From assembly GCA_020465985.1 (NCBI GenBank), contig JAANYP010007179.1, forward strand, positions 99,675 to 163,674: 64,000 nucleotides of DNA, given 5' to 3'. The notes beneath the pieces were generated by a model, which searched no databases, was not told the DNA's origin, and saw only the letters and a list, made by a program, of their open reading frames with translations. This document shows, piece after piece, positions 37,274-46,977 of the stretch (the first letter of the stretch is position 1; each line of letters opens with the position of its first letter). Origin of the DNA: Centrapalus pauciflorus (taxonomy: Eukaryota; Streptophyta; Magnoliopsida; Asterales; Asteraceae). The position numbers were made by a program, and so were the translations under genes.

Positions 37274-39284
37274 TGTGGCACCCTTGCCACAACAACCACC
37301 AATTACAATACACCCAGGATTAATCATCAACATGCAATAACATAATGATCTGATAACCTAAATTTTAAGTGCGGAAGCATTAAAACATAAATAAAGTGGT
37401 GCAACAAGTGTTAAATACCCTACGGTACTATCAGGTACCAAATCTAGGTCTACACACCCATACATTTATTACAATCATCCAGAATATATTACATCGTTTG
37501 TCCCACAACATAATTACCGATTAATTAGCAGATATCTTCCAAATCTTCCAAGTCGACCTAACTAGAAGGTCCAGCAGTAGATTTTCCCTTTCCTGTAAAA
37601 ATTACAACAACTAAAACGTAAGCGAATGCTTAGTGAATACAAAGATTGCGCATATTATAAATATTTATGAAGCCCAAGAGTAACCCCGACGACAAACGTC
37701 GTATACTCTCTTCGTACACCAAGTACGGACCAGAGCCGCAGCCCCTTCGAGCCCAAAGCTCGGCATTTACACATACCATCTGAGACAAACGAACGATCGG
37801 GGATGACATACTGCCTACCGGACCTGGAGGGATCAGCTCCAGCGTCATATAGCACAGTAACATCAGAGTTAACGATGCGACCCACCGGTCCATCACTAGA
37901 TGCACAACAATCGAACGGACATGCAACAAGTAAGAATGTGCATCTAAATCTACGCAAGTTAGTAGAAATCCAACCAAACAAGTGAAACAACAGGTCTCAG
38001 CAGGCAAAGCTTAACATAAATCAGATATAATCATGCGAAATCTACTGTACTCACAGTGGGTGCGTAATTATCTTTAACCAATTTTATTTCTCTTCGGGCT
38101 TTCAACCGGATTCCACCAAGTACCCCACTGTGAGTTAAACAACACCACAAGGGACCTGTTATATCAATTACAACAAATTCCTCATATCATTATCCATTTA
38201 ATTCATAAAAATCAAGTCTCGTATGTTTTGCAACGTTTTCCCCCATTTCGGGTCTACATTCAAATTTAACCCATTTCAAGTTCACAACTTGTCCTTTGAA
38301 TAATTCTTGCCATTTTATGTGTTGTTTATAAGTTCCATTCAAATTATACAAGTTTAGAGAGTACATTTCTCAATTTTAGGCATTAAACTCGAATTTAATG
38401 GGTTAGATTCGAAATCAAGCATCAGATTCGAACCTTGTACATCAGATTCGAACCTAGTACATCAGATTCGAACCTCCCCTTGTCAGATTCGAATAGTCCT
38501 TCGAATCTAACATCAGATTCGAACACCACCCTTAGAATCTGATGGTACACATTCGAATCTAATACCAATCTCGAGTTTGTTCTTATATTTCGACTCTGTT
38601 CTTGACATATTCGAGTCTGTTCATCATTTCAACTTAAATCCTTCATTTCTAAGGCCTAAAATCAGTGTTATATCAAGTATGATGCATATATTCGATTCTA
38701 CTATGCATATAGTATCATAATCCAGCAACATTTCAAGCAAAACAAGCTTAAATTTGCATAAAATGACAGATTCGAAAATTGTGTTCTTCAAAACCGAAAC
38801 CAAAATCTTAAAAAGGTCGATTCTTACCTCAATTCGTATGAAATCTGAAATCCGTTTGTAGATTGCTGTTCTACTCCTCGATATCTTTCCGATGACGTAT
38901 AATTCTCGAAAATCCGACGGTCGGTTTGTGATTTATCTTAGAGAGATGTAGAGAGAAAATTTCTAGAGAGATAGAGTAGAGAGAGAGTGTAAACTAGAAA
39001 ATGAAGCCTATTGCCCTTTATATACTACTTTCGTCATTTTGCACATTTCACCACTCGACTTAACCGGTTTCATAAAATACTGATTTAATCTTAGATATAT
39101 CATAAATAGCTTTTAAATTCATAATAATCCACAAAATTGATTCTGAATTCAATTTTCTCAAAAATAGCAACAAACTTTGCTAAATATCCAATATGCATAA
39201 TAATCGCCCAAATTCAACTTAAATACAAATACGTTTTCCACTTAATTAACCAAAATACATCAAAATAAGTCCGAGGATGTTACA
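37274..39284 (-). repeat. E2 3' LTR, 2011 bp
   Basis: Starts TGTGGCACCC and ends GGATGTTACA on the plus strand. It carries repeated CAGATTCGAAC motifs at 38398-38620. Differences from the other LTR are clustered near 39190-39230, plus one near 38130. Confidence 0.95.
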
Positions 39285-39320
39285 GCATGGGCTCCACCAC
39301 GCTCAACTTCGTCCTCGAAG

Positions 39321-39481
39321 TTACTCGGACTCAAACAACTTCGGATACTTTCTTAACATTTCCGACTTAGCTTCCCACGTATGATTTGCTCCTTTATGAT
39401 GCTTCCAGCGTATAAGCACCATTTCTATCTCCTTGCTCCTTAATTTCTTCAACTTAGTATCCAGTACACACTCCGGCTCTT
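39321..39481 (-). pseudogene. Chromodomain-like integrase tail of E2, out of frame
   Basis: Read in the frame ending at TAA (39321-39323), the minus strand gives EPECVLDTKLKKL...VLIRWKHHKGANHTWE...KYPKLFESE. This is the C-terminal chromodomain-like part of a chromovirus integrase. The upstream polyprotein enters the same DNA in another frame and stops at 39449. The junction, near 39480, is where about the whole integrase core has been removed. Confidence 0.8.
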
Positions 39482-42400
39482 CAATCCCGGCCACCAAAAG
39501 TCTGCCTTTAAGTCGTTGTACATCTTTGTGCTCCCGGGATGTACAGAAAACTTAGATTGATGTGCCTCCTCAACGATCACATTTCTCATACCACCATATT
39601 TCGGCACCCAAATTCTTCCATAAATTCCTTTCAATCCCGACTCACTTGTTTCCATGTTCTTAACTTGTACTTTAATATCCTCAGCACCAATATTTTCATC
39701 TTTCAAGGCTTCTTCCTGAGCGGCCTTGACATCATCAATTATCGTGGAGGTCAGCATTGTAGACGTCATCATATAACAGAAATCTTTAGCATACGCTTTC
39801 CGGCTCAAGGCATCGGCTACTACATTAGCCTTCCCGGGGTGATAAAGGATTTCACAATCATAATCCTTTATTAACTCCATTGATCGTCTCTGCCTCATAT
39901 TGAGCTCCTTCTGACTGAAAATATATTTCAAACTCTTATGGTCCGTGTATAATTGGCACTTAGTCCCGTAAAGATAATGCCTCCATAACTTCAATGCGAA
40001 TGTTACCGCAGTTAACTCGAGATCATGAGTCGAATAATTCTTCTCATGCTGCTTCAACTGTCTTGAAGCATACGCTATAACCTTCCCACGCTGCATCAAT
40101 ACAGCACCTAATCCCAACCTTGAAGCATCGGTATACACCACGAAGTCCTCATTACCTTCCGGTAAAGCAAGTATCGGTGCTTCACTCAAAGTTTTCTTCA
40201 AAACTTCAAACGCCTCTTGTTGCACAGTTTCCCATATAAACGGTGCATTCTTCTTCGTTAAAGCAGTCAAAGGAACTGCAACCTTAGAAAAATCTTTGAT
40301 AAATCTCCGATAGTATCCTGCCAACCCCAGGAAACTTCTAACCTCAGTAGCCGAACACGGCGGCTCCCAGTTCTTTATTGCTTCAACCTTAGCCGGATCT
40401 ACCGAAATCCCGGCTCCAGATATAACATGTCCTAAAAACTGTATCTGTTGTAGCCAAAACTCGCACTTTGAGAACTTGGCGTACAACCTTTCTTTTCTTA
40501 ACAACTCCAACAGTTCTCTCAGATGTTCAGCATGTTCTGCTTCAGACTTAGAATATACCAGTATATCATCAATAAACACTATCACCGACTTATCCAACAT
40601 CGGTCTACAAACCCTATTCATCAAGTCCATAAAGACAGCCGGGGCATTGGTTAACCCAAAAGGCATAACCAAGAACTCGTAATGCCCATAACGTGTCCTA
40701 AATGCTGTCTTAGGCACATCCTCTTCTCGAACTTTCAGCTGATGGTACCCCGATCTCAGATCAATCTTGGAAAATACACTAGCACCATGTAACTGATCAA
40801 ACAAGTCGTCTATCCTCGGCAGAGGATACTTGTTCTTAATCGTCAATTTATTCAGCTCGCGGTAATCTATGCACATCCTCATCGTGCCATCCTTCTTCTT
40901 TACAAACAGTACCGGGGCTCCCCACGGCGATGAACTCGGCCGAATGAAGCCCTTGTCCAACAACTCTTGAAGTTGTGTCATCATCTCTTTCATTTCAGTT
41001 GGGGCAAGGCGATAAGGAGAACGAGCTACCGGTGCAGCTCCGGGGATCAGATCAATTCGAAACTCAACTTGTCTCTCAGGTGGCACGCCAGACAAGTCTT
41101 CCGGAAACACATCCGGGAATTGTGAAACAACCGGCACATCGGCCAAAGTTCTCTTCTCTGCCTTAGCATCAATCGCATATGCTAAGTATGCATCACATCC
41201 CTTTGCAACAAGCTTTCGAGCTTTTGCAATAGTCAGCAAACACAGATCCCCGCTTCTCCTATCCCCATATATACATATCTCACGCCCCTCCGGGGTAATT
41301 ATCTTTATCATTCGGCTCTTACACACTATGTGGGCTTCATTCTCGATCAACCAGTCCATCCCGACTATGACATCAAACTCACTGAATTCTATCGGTATCA
41401 AGTCCAAATTGAAGACTACATCCTCAATTACTAACGTGCAGTTACGGTAGACATGATCTACTTTTACTAGAGTGTTGCTAGCAGTTTCTATATCAAGAAC
41501 AGCAGATAATCTAGATAGTGGCATGGCAAGTCTTTGTGCAAACATAGTAGAAACAAACGACCTATTGGCACCCGAATCAAATAAAACTCGTGCAGGCATA
41601 GAATTAACTATGAACGTACCCGTGACGACCTCCAGATTTTCCCTTGCCTCCTCTGCAGTTATCTGAAAAGCACGAGCAGGTGCCCTCTGTGACTGACCCC
41701 GGCGGTTAACTGAACCACCACTCGAACCTCCAGACGAGCGTGTTGATGATGGGACAGCAGCCGTTGGAGCATTCTTTCTACAATTTCTGCTATAGTGACC
41801 CCACACCCCACACTTATAGCAAGCATCACCCTTCCTTGGGCAGTCATTCTGAAAATGTCCCAGCTCCCCACAGCAAAAACAAGCACGTCCGTTAGGGCAT
41901 TTGCCAAAATGCTCCAGATGACATTTATTGCAATATTGCGGCTCAGTGTTGATGGAGTATGCACGCGCACGACCGCGATCAGATGAACCAGATTGTCGGC
42001 GATACGACTGTTGAGGTGAGTATTGTGAAGACCGGGAAGAACCAGAATATCCTCCCTCCCTTTGGCGCTTCGGCGGTGACGGCTGTGTCGGATTGGTGGA
42101 AGCAGCAGCAGACCCAACAGAGTAGCCTGACATAACCAAAATCTGCTCTACATTTCTGGCAGCCTCAAGTAAGCCAGCAAATGTAGGGTAACGAACATTG
42201 CTCATGACCCTCCTTATTTCAATGTCAAGACCAGCCTCGAACCTGGTCACTTTCCTCTCTTCAGTGTCCACCTGATGAGGTGCGAACAGACTTAACCTCG
42301 TGAACTCCACAGCATATTGGGACACCGTCTTAGTCCCTTGTACCAGTGCCATGAACCTTGCTTCCAACCTCCGGCGCTCATCAACCGGACAGTACTGCTG

Positions 42401-42862
42401 AGTGAACAGATCCTTGAACTCAGCCCAAGTCATAACAGAAATCTTCTCCAATGTCAAAGCGTTCACCATGGCATTCCACCACATAATTGCGTCATTAGTG
42501 AACATAGCAGTAGCATAGCGAACCATGTCCTTCTCAGCACAGTCGCTGATTCGGAATGTTCGTTCAGTTGCTGTTATCCATTCCAGCGCGGCAACAGCAT
42601 CTCCTAGTCCATTAAACTCCACAGCCCCATTTCCTTTAAAGTCCTTAAAACGACAACCTCGGGGTTTGTTAGATGACCCAGTGTTGTCATCTTGTTCCTC
42701 ATTGTTACCCCCTTCCTTCTCCTTGTTCTTTCTCTTTTCCTCTCTTCTTTTAGCATCGGCCTCATCTCGAGCCCGAAACTGTTCTTGAATCATTCGATTC
42801 TGCTCAGCCATCATGGCTAGCATCATCTCTCTGGCTTCCTCAGGTGTCATTCCTCCAGACAT
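39449..42862 (-). CDS. gag-pol: E2 Gag-Pol polyprotein, truncated in integrase
   Basis: 1137 residues, no internal stop. Gag domain about 68-240; zinc knuckles CFCCGELGHFQNDC (328-341) and CYKCGVWGHYSRNC (348-361), with a degenerate one at 311; aspartic protease FDSGANRSFVS with catalytic Asp 429; reverse transcriptase with CIDYRELNK (664 onward) and active-site FIDD (763-766); RNase H with YTDAS (910-914) and LYTDHKSL; then the integrase HHCC start with HQSKFSVHPG (His 1101 and 1108) and DFWWPG (1121-1126). The two Cys of the zinc finger and the DDE core are absent: the frame runs into about ten foreign residues and stops. The polyprotein would make particles and reverse-transcribe RNA but could not integrate on its own. 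The first Met is close to the usual gag start after the primer site. Confidence 0.93.
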   Translation of the reverse strand: MSGGMTPEEAREMMLAMMAEQNRMIQEQFRARDEADAKRREEKRKNKEKEGGNNEEQDDNTGSSNKPRGCRFKDFKGNGAVEFNGLGDAVAALEWITATERTFRISDCAEKDMVRYATAMFTNDAIMWWNAMVNALTLEKISVMTWAEFKDLFTQQYCPVDERRRLEARFMALVQGTKTVSQYAVEFTRLSLFAPHQVDTEERKVTRFEAGLDIEIRRVMSNVRYPTFAGLLEAARNVEQILVMSGYSVGSAAASTNPTQPSPPKRQREGGYSGSSRSSQYSPQQSYRRQSGSSDRGRARAYSINTEPQYCNKCHLEHFGKCPNGRACFCCGELGHFQNDCPRKGDACYKCGVWGHYSRNCRKNAPTAAVPSSTRSSGGSSGGSVNRRGQSQRAPARAFQITAEEARENLEVVTGTFIVNSMPARVLFDSGANRSFVSTMFAQRLAMPLSRLSAVLDIETASNTLVKVDHVYRNCTLVIEDVVFNLDLIPIEFSEFDVIVGMDWLIENEAHIVCKSRMIKIITPEGREICIYGDRRSGDLCLLTIAKARKLVAKGCDAYLAYAIDAKAEKRTLADVPVVSQFPDVFPEDLSGVPPERQVEFRIDLIPGAAPVARSPYRLAPTEMKEMMTQLQELLDKGFIRPSSSPWGAPVLFVKKKDGTMRMCIDYRELNKLTIKNKYPLPRIDDLFDQLHGASVFSKIDLRSGYHQLKVREEDVPKTAFRTRYGHYEFLVMPFGLTNAPAVFMDLMNRVCRPMLDKSVIVFIDDILVYSKSEAEHAEHLRELLELLRKERLYAKFSKCEFWLQQIQFLGHVISGAGISVDPAKVEAIKNWEPPCSATEVRSFLGLAGYYRRFIKDFSKVAVPLTALTKKNAPFIWETVQQEAFEVLKKTLSEAPILALPEGNEDFVVYTDASRLGLGAVLMQRGKVIAYASRQLKQHEKNYSTHDLELTAVTFALKLWRHYLYGTKCQLYTDHKSLKYIFSQKELNMRQRRSMELIKDYDCEILYHPGKANVVADALSRKAYAKDFCYMMTSTMLTSTIIDDVKAAQEEALKDENIGAEDIKVQVKNMETSESGLKGIYGRIWVPKYGGMRNVIVEEAHQSKFSVHPGSTKMYNDLKADFWWPGLKSRSVYWILS

Positions 42863-43060
42863 GTTCTGAAAATATAAACATATAACTTGTTTAGTAACAT
42901 GTCATAAATTAAAGACACCATTCATTTGTCCCGTATGATAGTCAATTTCTTATAATTACTAGATCATAACCTATCTTAGTTCAGATCATTACTTAGCATC
43001 ACTACATATCATCACCTAATGTTTGAGATCAAGACCTCACGGACACTTGAATCTCAAACT

Positions 43061-43075
43061 ACTGCTCTGATACCA
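43061..43075 (-). other. E2 primer-binding site
   Basis: Minus strand TGGTATCAGAGCAGT, 5 nt from the LTR edge at 43081. Matches initiator tRNA-Met. Confidence 0.9.
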
Positions 43076-43080
43076 TCTCG

Positions 43081-45090
43081 TGTGGCACCCTTGCCACAAC
43101 AACCACCAATTACAATACACCCAGGATTAATCATCAACATGCAATAACATAATGATCTGATAACCTAAATTTTAAGTGCGGAAGCATTAAAACATAAATA
43201 AAGTGGTGCAACAAGTGTTAAATACCCTACGGTACTATCAGGTACCAAATCTAGGTCTACACACCCATACATTTATTACAATCATCCAGAATATATTACA
43301 TCGTTTGTCCCACAACATAATTACCGATTAATTAGCAGATATCTTCCAAATCTTCCAAGTCGACCTAACTAGAAGGTCCAGCAGTAGATTTTCCCTTTCC
43401 TGTAAAAATTACAACAACTAAAACGTAAGCGAATGCTTAGTGAATACAAAGATTGCGCATATTATAAATATTTATGAAGCCCAAGAGTAACCCCGACGAC
43501 AAACGTCGTATACTCTCTTCGTACACCAAGTACGGACCAGAGCCGCAGCCCCTTCGAGCCCAAAGCTCGGCATTTACACATACCATCTGAGACAAACGAA
43601 CGATCGGGGATGACATACTGCCTACCGGACCTGGAGGGATCAGCTCCAGCGTCATATAGCACAGTAACATCAGAGTTAACGATGCGACCCACCGGTCCAT
43701 CACTAGATGCACAACAATCGAACGGACATGCAACAAGTAAGAATGTGCATCTAAATCTACGCAAGTTAGTAGAAATCCAACCAAACAAGTGAAACAACAG
43801 GTCTCAGCAGGCAAAGCTTAACATAAATCAGATATAATCATGCGAAATCTACTGTACTCACAGTGGGTGCGTAATTATCTTTAACCAATTTTATTTCTCT
43901 TCGGGCTTTCAACCGGATTCCACCAAGTACCCCACTGTGGGTTAAACAACACCACAAGGGACCTGTTATATCAATTACAACAAATTCCTCATATCATTAT
44001 CCATTTAATTCATAAAAATCAAGTCTCGTATGTTTTGCAACGTTTTCCCCCATTTCGGGTCTACATTCAAATTTAACCCATTTCAAGTTCACAACTTGTC
44101 CTTTGAATAATTCTTGCCATTTTATGTGTTGTTTATAAGTTCCATTCAAATTATACAAGTTTAGAGAGTACATTTCTCAATTTTAGGCATTAAACTCGAA
44201 TTTAATGGGTTAGATTCGAAATCAAGCATCAGATTCGAACCTTGTACATCAGATTCGAACCTAGTACATCAGATTCGAACCTCCCCTTGTCAGATTCGAA
44301 TAGTCCTTCGAATCTAACATCAGATTCGAACACCACCCTTAGAATCTGATGGTACACATTCGAATCTAATACCAATCTCGAGTTTGTTCTTATATTTCGA
44401 CTCTGTTCTTGACATATTCGAGTCTGTTCATCATTTCAACTTAAATCCTTCATTTCTAAGGCCTAAAATCAGTGTTATATCAAGTATGATGCATATATTC
44501 GATTCTACTATGCATATAGTATCATAATCCAGCAACATTTCAAGCAAAACAAGCTTAAATTTGCATAAAATGACAGATTCGAAAATTGTGTTCTTCAAAA
44601 CCGAAACCAAAATCTTAAAAAGGTCGATTCTTACCTCAATTCGTATGAAATCTGAAATCCGTTTGTAGATTGCTGTTCTACTCCTCGATATCTTTCCGAT
44701 GACGTATAATTCTCGAAAATCCGACGGTCGGTTTGTGATTTATCTTAGAGAGATGTAGAGAGAAAATTTCTAGAGAGATAGAGTAGAGAGAGAGTGTAAA
44801 CTAGAAAATGAAGCCTATTGCCCTTTATATACTACTTTCGTCATTTTGCACATTTCACCACTCGACTTAACCGGTTTCATAAAATACTGATTTAATCTTA
44901 GATATATCATAAATAGCTTTTAAATTCATAATAATCCACAAAATTGATTCTGAATTCAATTTTCTCAAAAATAGCAACAAACTTTGCTAAATATCCAAAT
45001 ACATAATAATCACCCAAATTCAACTTAAATATAAATACGTTTTCCACTTAATTAACCAAAATACATCAAAATAAGTCCGAGGATGTTACA
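43081..45090 (-). repeat. E2 5' LTR, 2010 bp
   Basis: Same termini as the other LTR. A TATA box on the minus strand (TATATAAAG) is at 44823-44831; the CAGATTCGAAC array (44207-44430) lies downstream of it, in the transcribed part. A 125-aa open frame (43437-43814, repeated at 37630-38007) is LTR sequence with no domain. Confidence 0.95.
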
Positions 45091-45132
45091 TCCCTGTAAC
45101 ATGAGGGTCTTCTGAGCATAAACGAATTTGCT
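45091..45132 (-). pseudogene. CACTA transposase exon piece, right of the Gypsy insertion
   Basis: The minus strand reads QIRLCSEDPHVT and then meets the TCCCT duplication. Removing the Gypsy element and one TCCCT joins it in frame to GTKSFARSTNEE at 37273, the expected order for this transposase family. A pyrimidine/purine change near 45132 may mark the upstream intron. Confidence 0.65.
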
Positions 45133-45802
45133 TCTTTTTTTTTTTTATGTTTCAACCTACAATTTAAAAAAGAATTAATTCTAAGTAAGATATTGTATAG
45201 TCTCAGACAACTTCCAAAACAACATGCAACCATATATTTTTCTTTTTTGTATGACCCTGAACTTTTTTAGGTACACCTGAGTTAATATATAGTTTCTTGA
45301 GAGCAAACTAGACCCATAAATGTAAATGTGACTTGGTAGCTATGGCGGGATATTCATTTTAGAATCACTAATCTATACAATCAGGTTAGGTATATTTTAA
45401 TGAATTCTAATAATGTGGACATGTAGTTTACGATCAAATAAATTAATTGGGTGGTTCACCTACATTCCAATTTCAGAAGGGACAACAGTCTTTTGGAATC
45501 AATGAATGTTATTATCCATTTCATAGATTCTCACAGATCCTATAATAGAATATGGGTTATAGTTTCTGGAATCCATTAGAATCAAACAAAAATCACCGAC
45601 TGTCAACTTCATGTAAGTAGTTCACTAGTATAAATATGATTCAAATGATTACCAAAAATTAAGTAGATCACTAGTGTATATCAAAAATCCAAATTACCTT
45701 GTTCAACTGATTGATTAGGAGATTGGTTTGTTAGGAAAGATTCTCCAAACTCACTATTTTGTTGTGGTTATTCTTGATCTGCTTAATTGATGGTAACAAT
45801 AA
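45133..45802. other. Probable CACTA interior, unresolved
   Basis: AT-rich with no clear exon. By position it should be intron or upstream part of the CACTA transposase gene. It ends at the LTR of Copia A. Confidence 0.4.
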
Positions 45803-46910
45803 TGTTAGACACAAAAAGGACTCAGTTAAACCTGTTATACATCTTAGGGGCATATTATTAATCAAACCTATTTGATGCACTTGAACGTATAACTTAAGGC
45901 CTCTTAATGCCTTATTGAAACCTGAAAAGTGATTTTCAATATCAAAGCTGCTTATCCTGTTGCATTTGTTGCAACTAAGAGAGATTGTCCAAGCTGTTTT
46001 ATTCTGTTGAACAGGCTGGACATAAACTGTCCATGCTGCTCATGACTGTTGAGCTGCTTGGACCAAAACTAAGTGTTCTATTCTTTGTGAACAGAACCTG
46101 TTATTTGTGAACAGGTTTAAGACTTTATGGAATATGTTTCCATATCATCATGTATTGTCTTGGACAAAAAGATCAGATTGCAAGTCGAAGACAAAGTGGT
46201 AAATCAAAAGCTACTTACACTGCCTAAGCTGTTCTGATACATGAAGACAAAGCAGATATTTGAAACGGGTGACAGACCATTTCTTATATCAAAATGGCTC
46301 TACAAGAAGAGGAAAGGATTAAAGTTGACACTCCTCTTTAAGGTAAAGCAAATTGCAACAGAGACAAAAAGGAAAAGACAAAGAATCTGCAATATAGGGA
46401 CAAATGCTGTTTCGTCTGAATGTGTAGAAAAGCAGTTTTGTCTTTTTGGAAAGGCTTTCCACTATCTCTGTATCCAATGAGGAAGGTTCACCAGTATTCT
46501 CTGAGAGAGTATAAAAGAAAACTTCTAAGGAATGTGAGACAGCTAAGAGTGAGATATTCAAAACGTGCAAAGAAGTGTGTTGTCATGCATGCAAAGTTTG
46601 CTTAGAATAAAACAGTTGAGTGTGACCAAGCTGTTCTTGTTCAAGCTATCTATCTGTCTTGTAAAATCAGTGAGTCCATCTTAGTGAGTGAATTCATTGT
46701 GTCTAGTTTGAGTGTGTCTTAGATTATTAGTCTATCTGTTGTATCTGTCATCTCAGCTTGAACCATTCCAGAGTTCAAGCTTGTTTGTAATTAACACTTA
46801 TTGATAATACATATACAAACATTGAGAAAGTGTGCTGAATTTTAAATAGCTGTATTCACCCCTCTCTATAGCTTACAGTAACACACTAAGGAAACCTTTT
46901 GGGACCTACA
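45803..46910 (+). repeat. Copia A 5' LTR, 1108 bp
   Basis: Starts TGTTAGACAC and ends GGGACCTACA. TATA box TATAAAAG at 46510-46517. The first ~400 bp matches 60297-60710 of Copia D. Immediately followed by the primer site TGGTATCAGAGCAG (46913-46926). Confidence 0.85.
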
Positions 46911-46977
46911 ACTGGTATCAGAGCAGTTTAGAGTGTGTGTTAACTCTAGATCTCTCATTACTCCCTAATTCCCACCA

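Larger units (their letters stand above)
37274..45090 (-). mobile_element. Ty3/Gypsy chromovirus E2, integrase-deleted, recent insertion
   Basis: Full-length structure of 7817 bp: LTRs 37274-39284 and 43081-45090, primer site at 43061-43075, one long gag-pol frame, and a perfect 5-bp duplication TCCCT (37269-37273, 45091-45095). The LTRs differ at only about five positions by eye, so insertion is recent. The integrase catalytic core is missing; only its zinc-finger start and chromodomain-like tail remain. Reverse transcriptase, RNase H and protease look intact. It probably integrated using integrase from a relative. It sits in a CACTA transposase exon. Confidence 0.95.
35827..45802 (-). mobile_element. 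CACTA (En/Spm) transposon, one end plus transposase fragments
   Basis: Terminal CACTACAAGAAAA at 35827-35839 is the classic plant CACTA end. It is followed by subterminal repeats (TAGTGATAG, AAGTGTCACTATAG, AAGTGTGGGTA, TAGTGACAC) through about 36130. Transposase coding fragments lie on the minus strand at 36726-37273 and 45091-45132, separated by the inserted Gypsy element. A candidate 3-bp duplication would be GCA (35824-35826). No matching opposite end (TTTTCTTGTAGTG) is visible, so it should lie beyond the Copia nest, outside the window. Confidence 0.75.

Noticed and set aside
43437..43814. 125-residue frame in the E2 LTR, repeated at 37630-38007
   Set aside because: Identical because the LTRs are identical; no recognisable domain. 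Sense-strand position in the leader leaves a small chance of an upstream ORF, but nothing supports a product.
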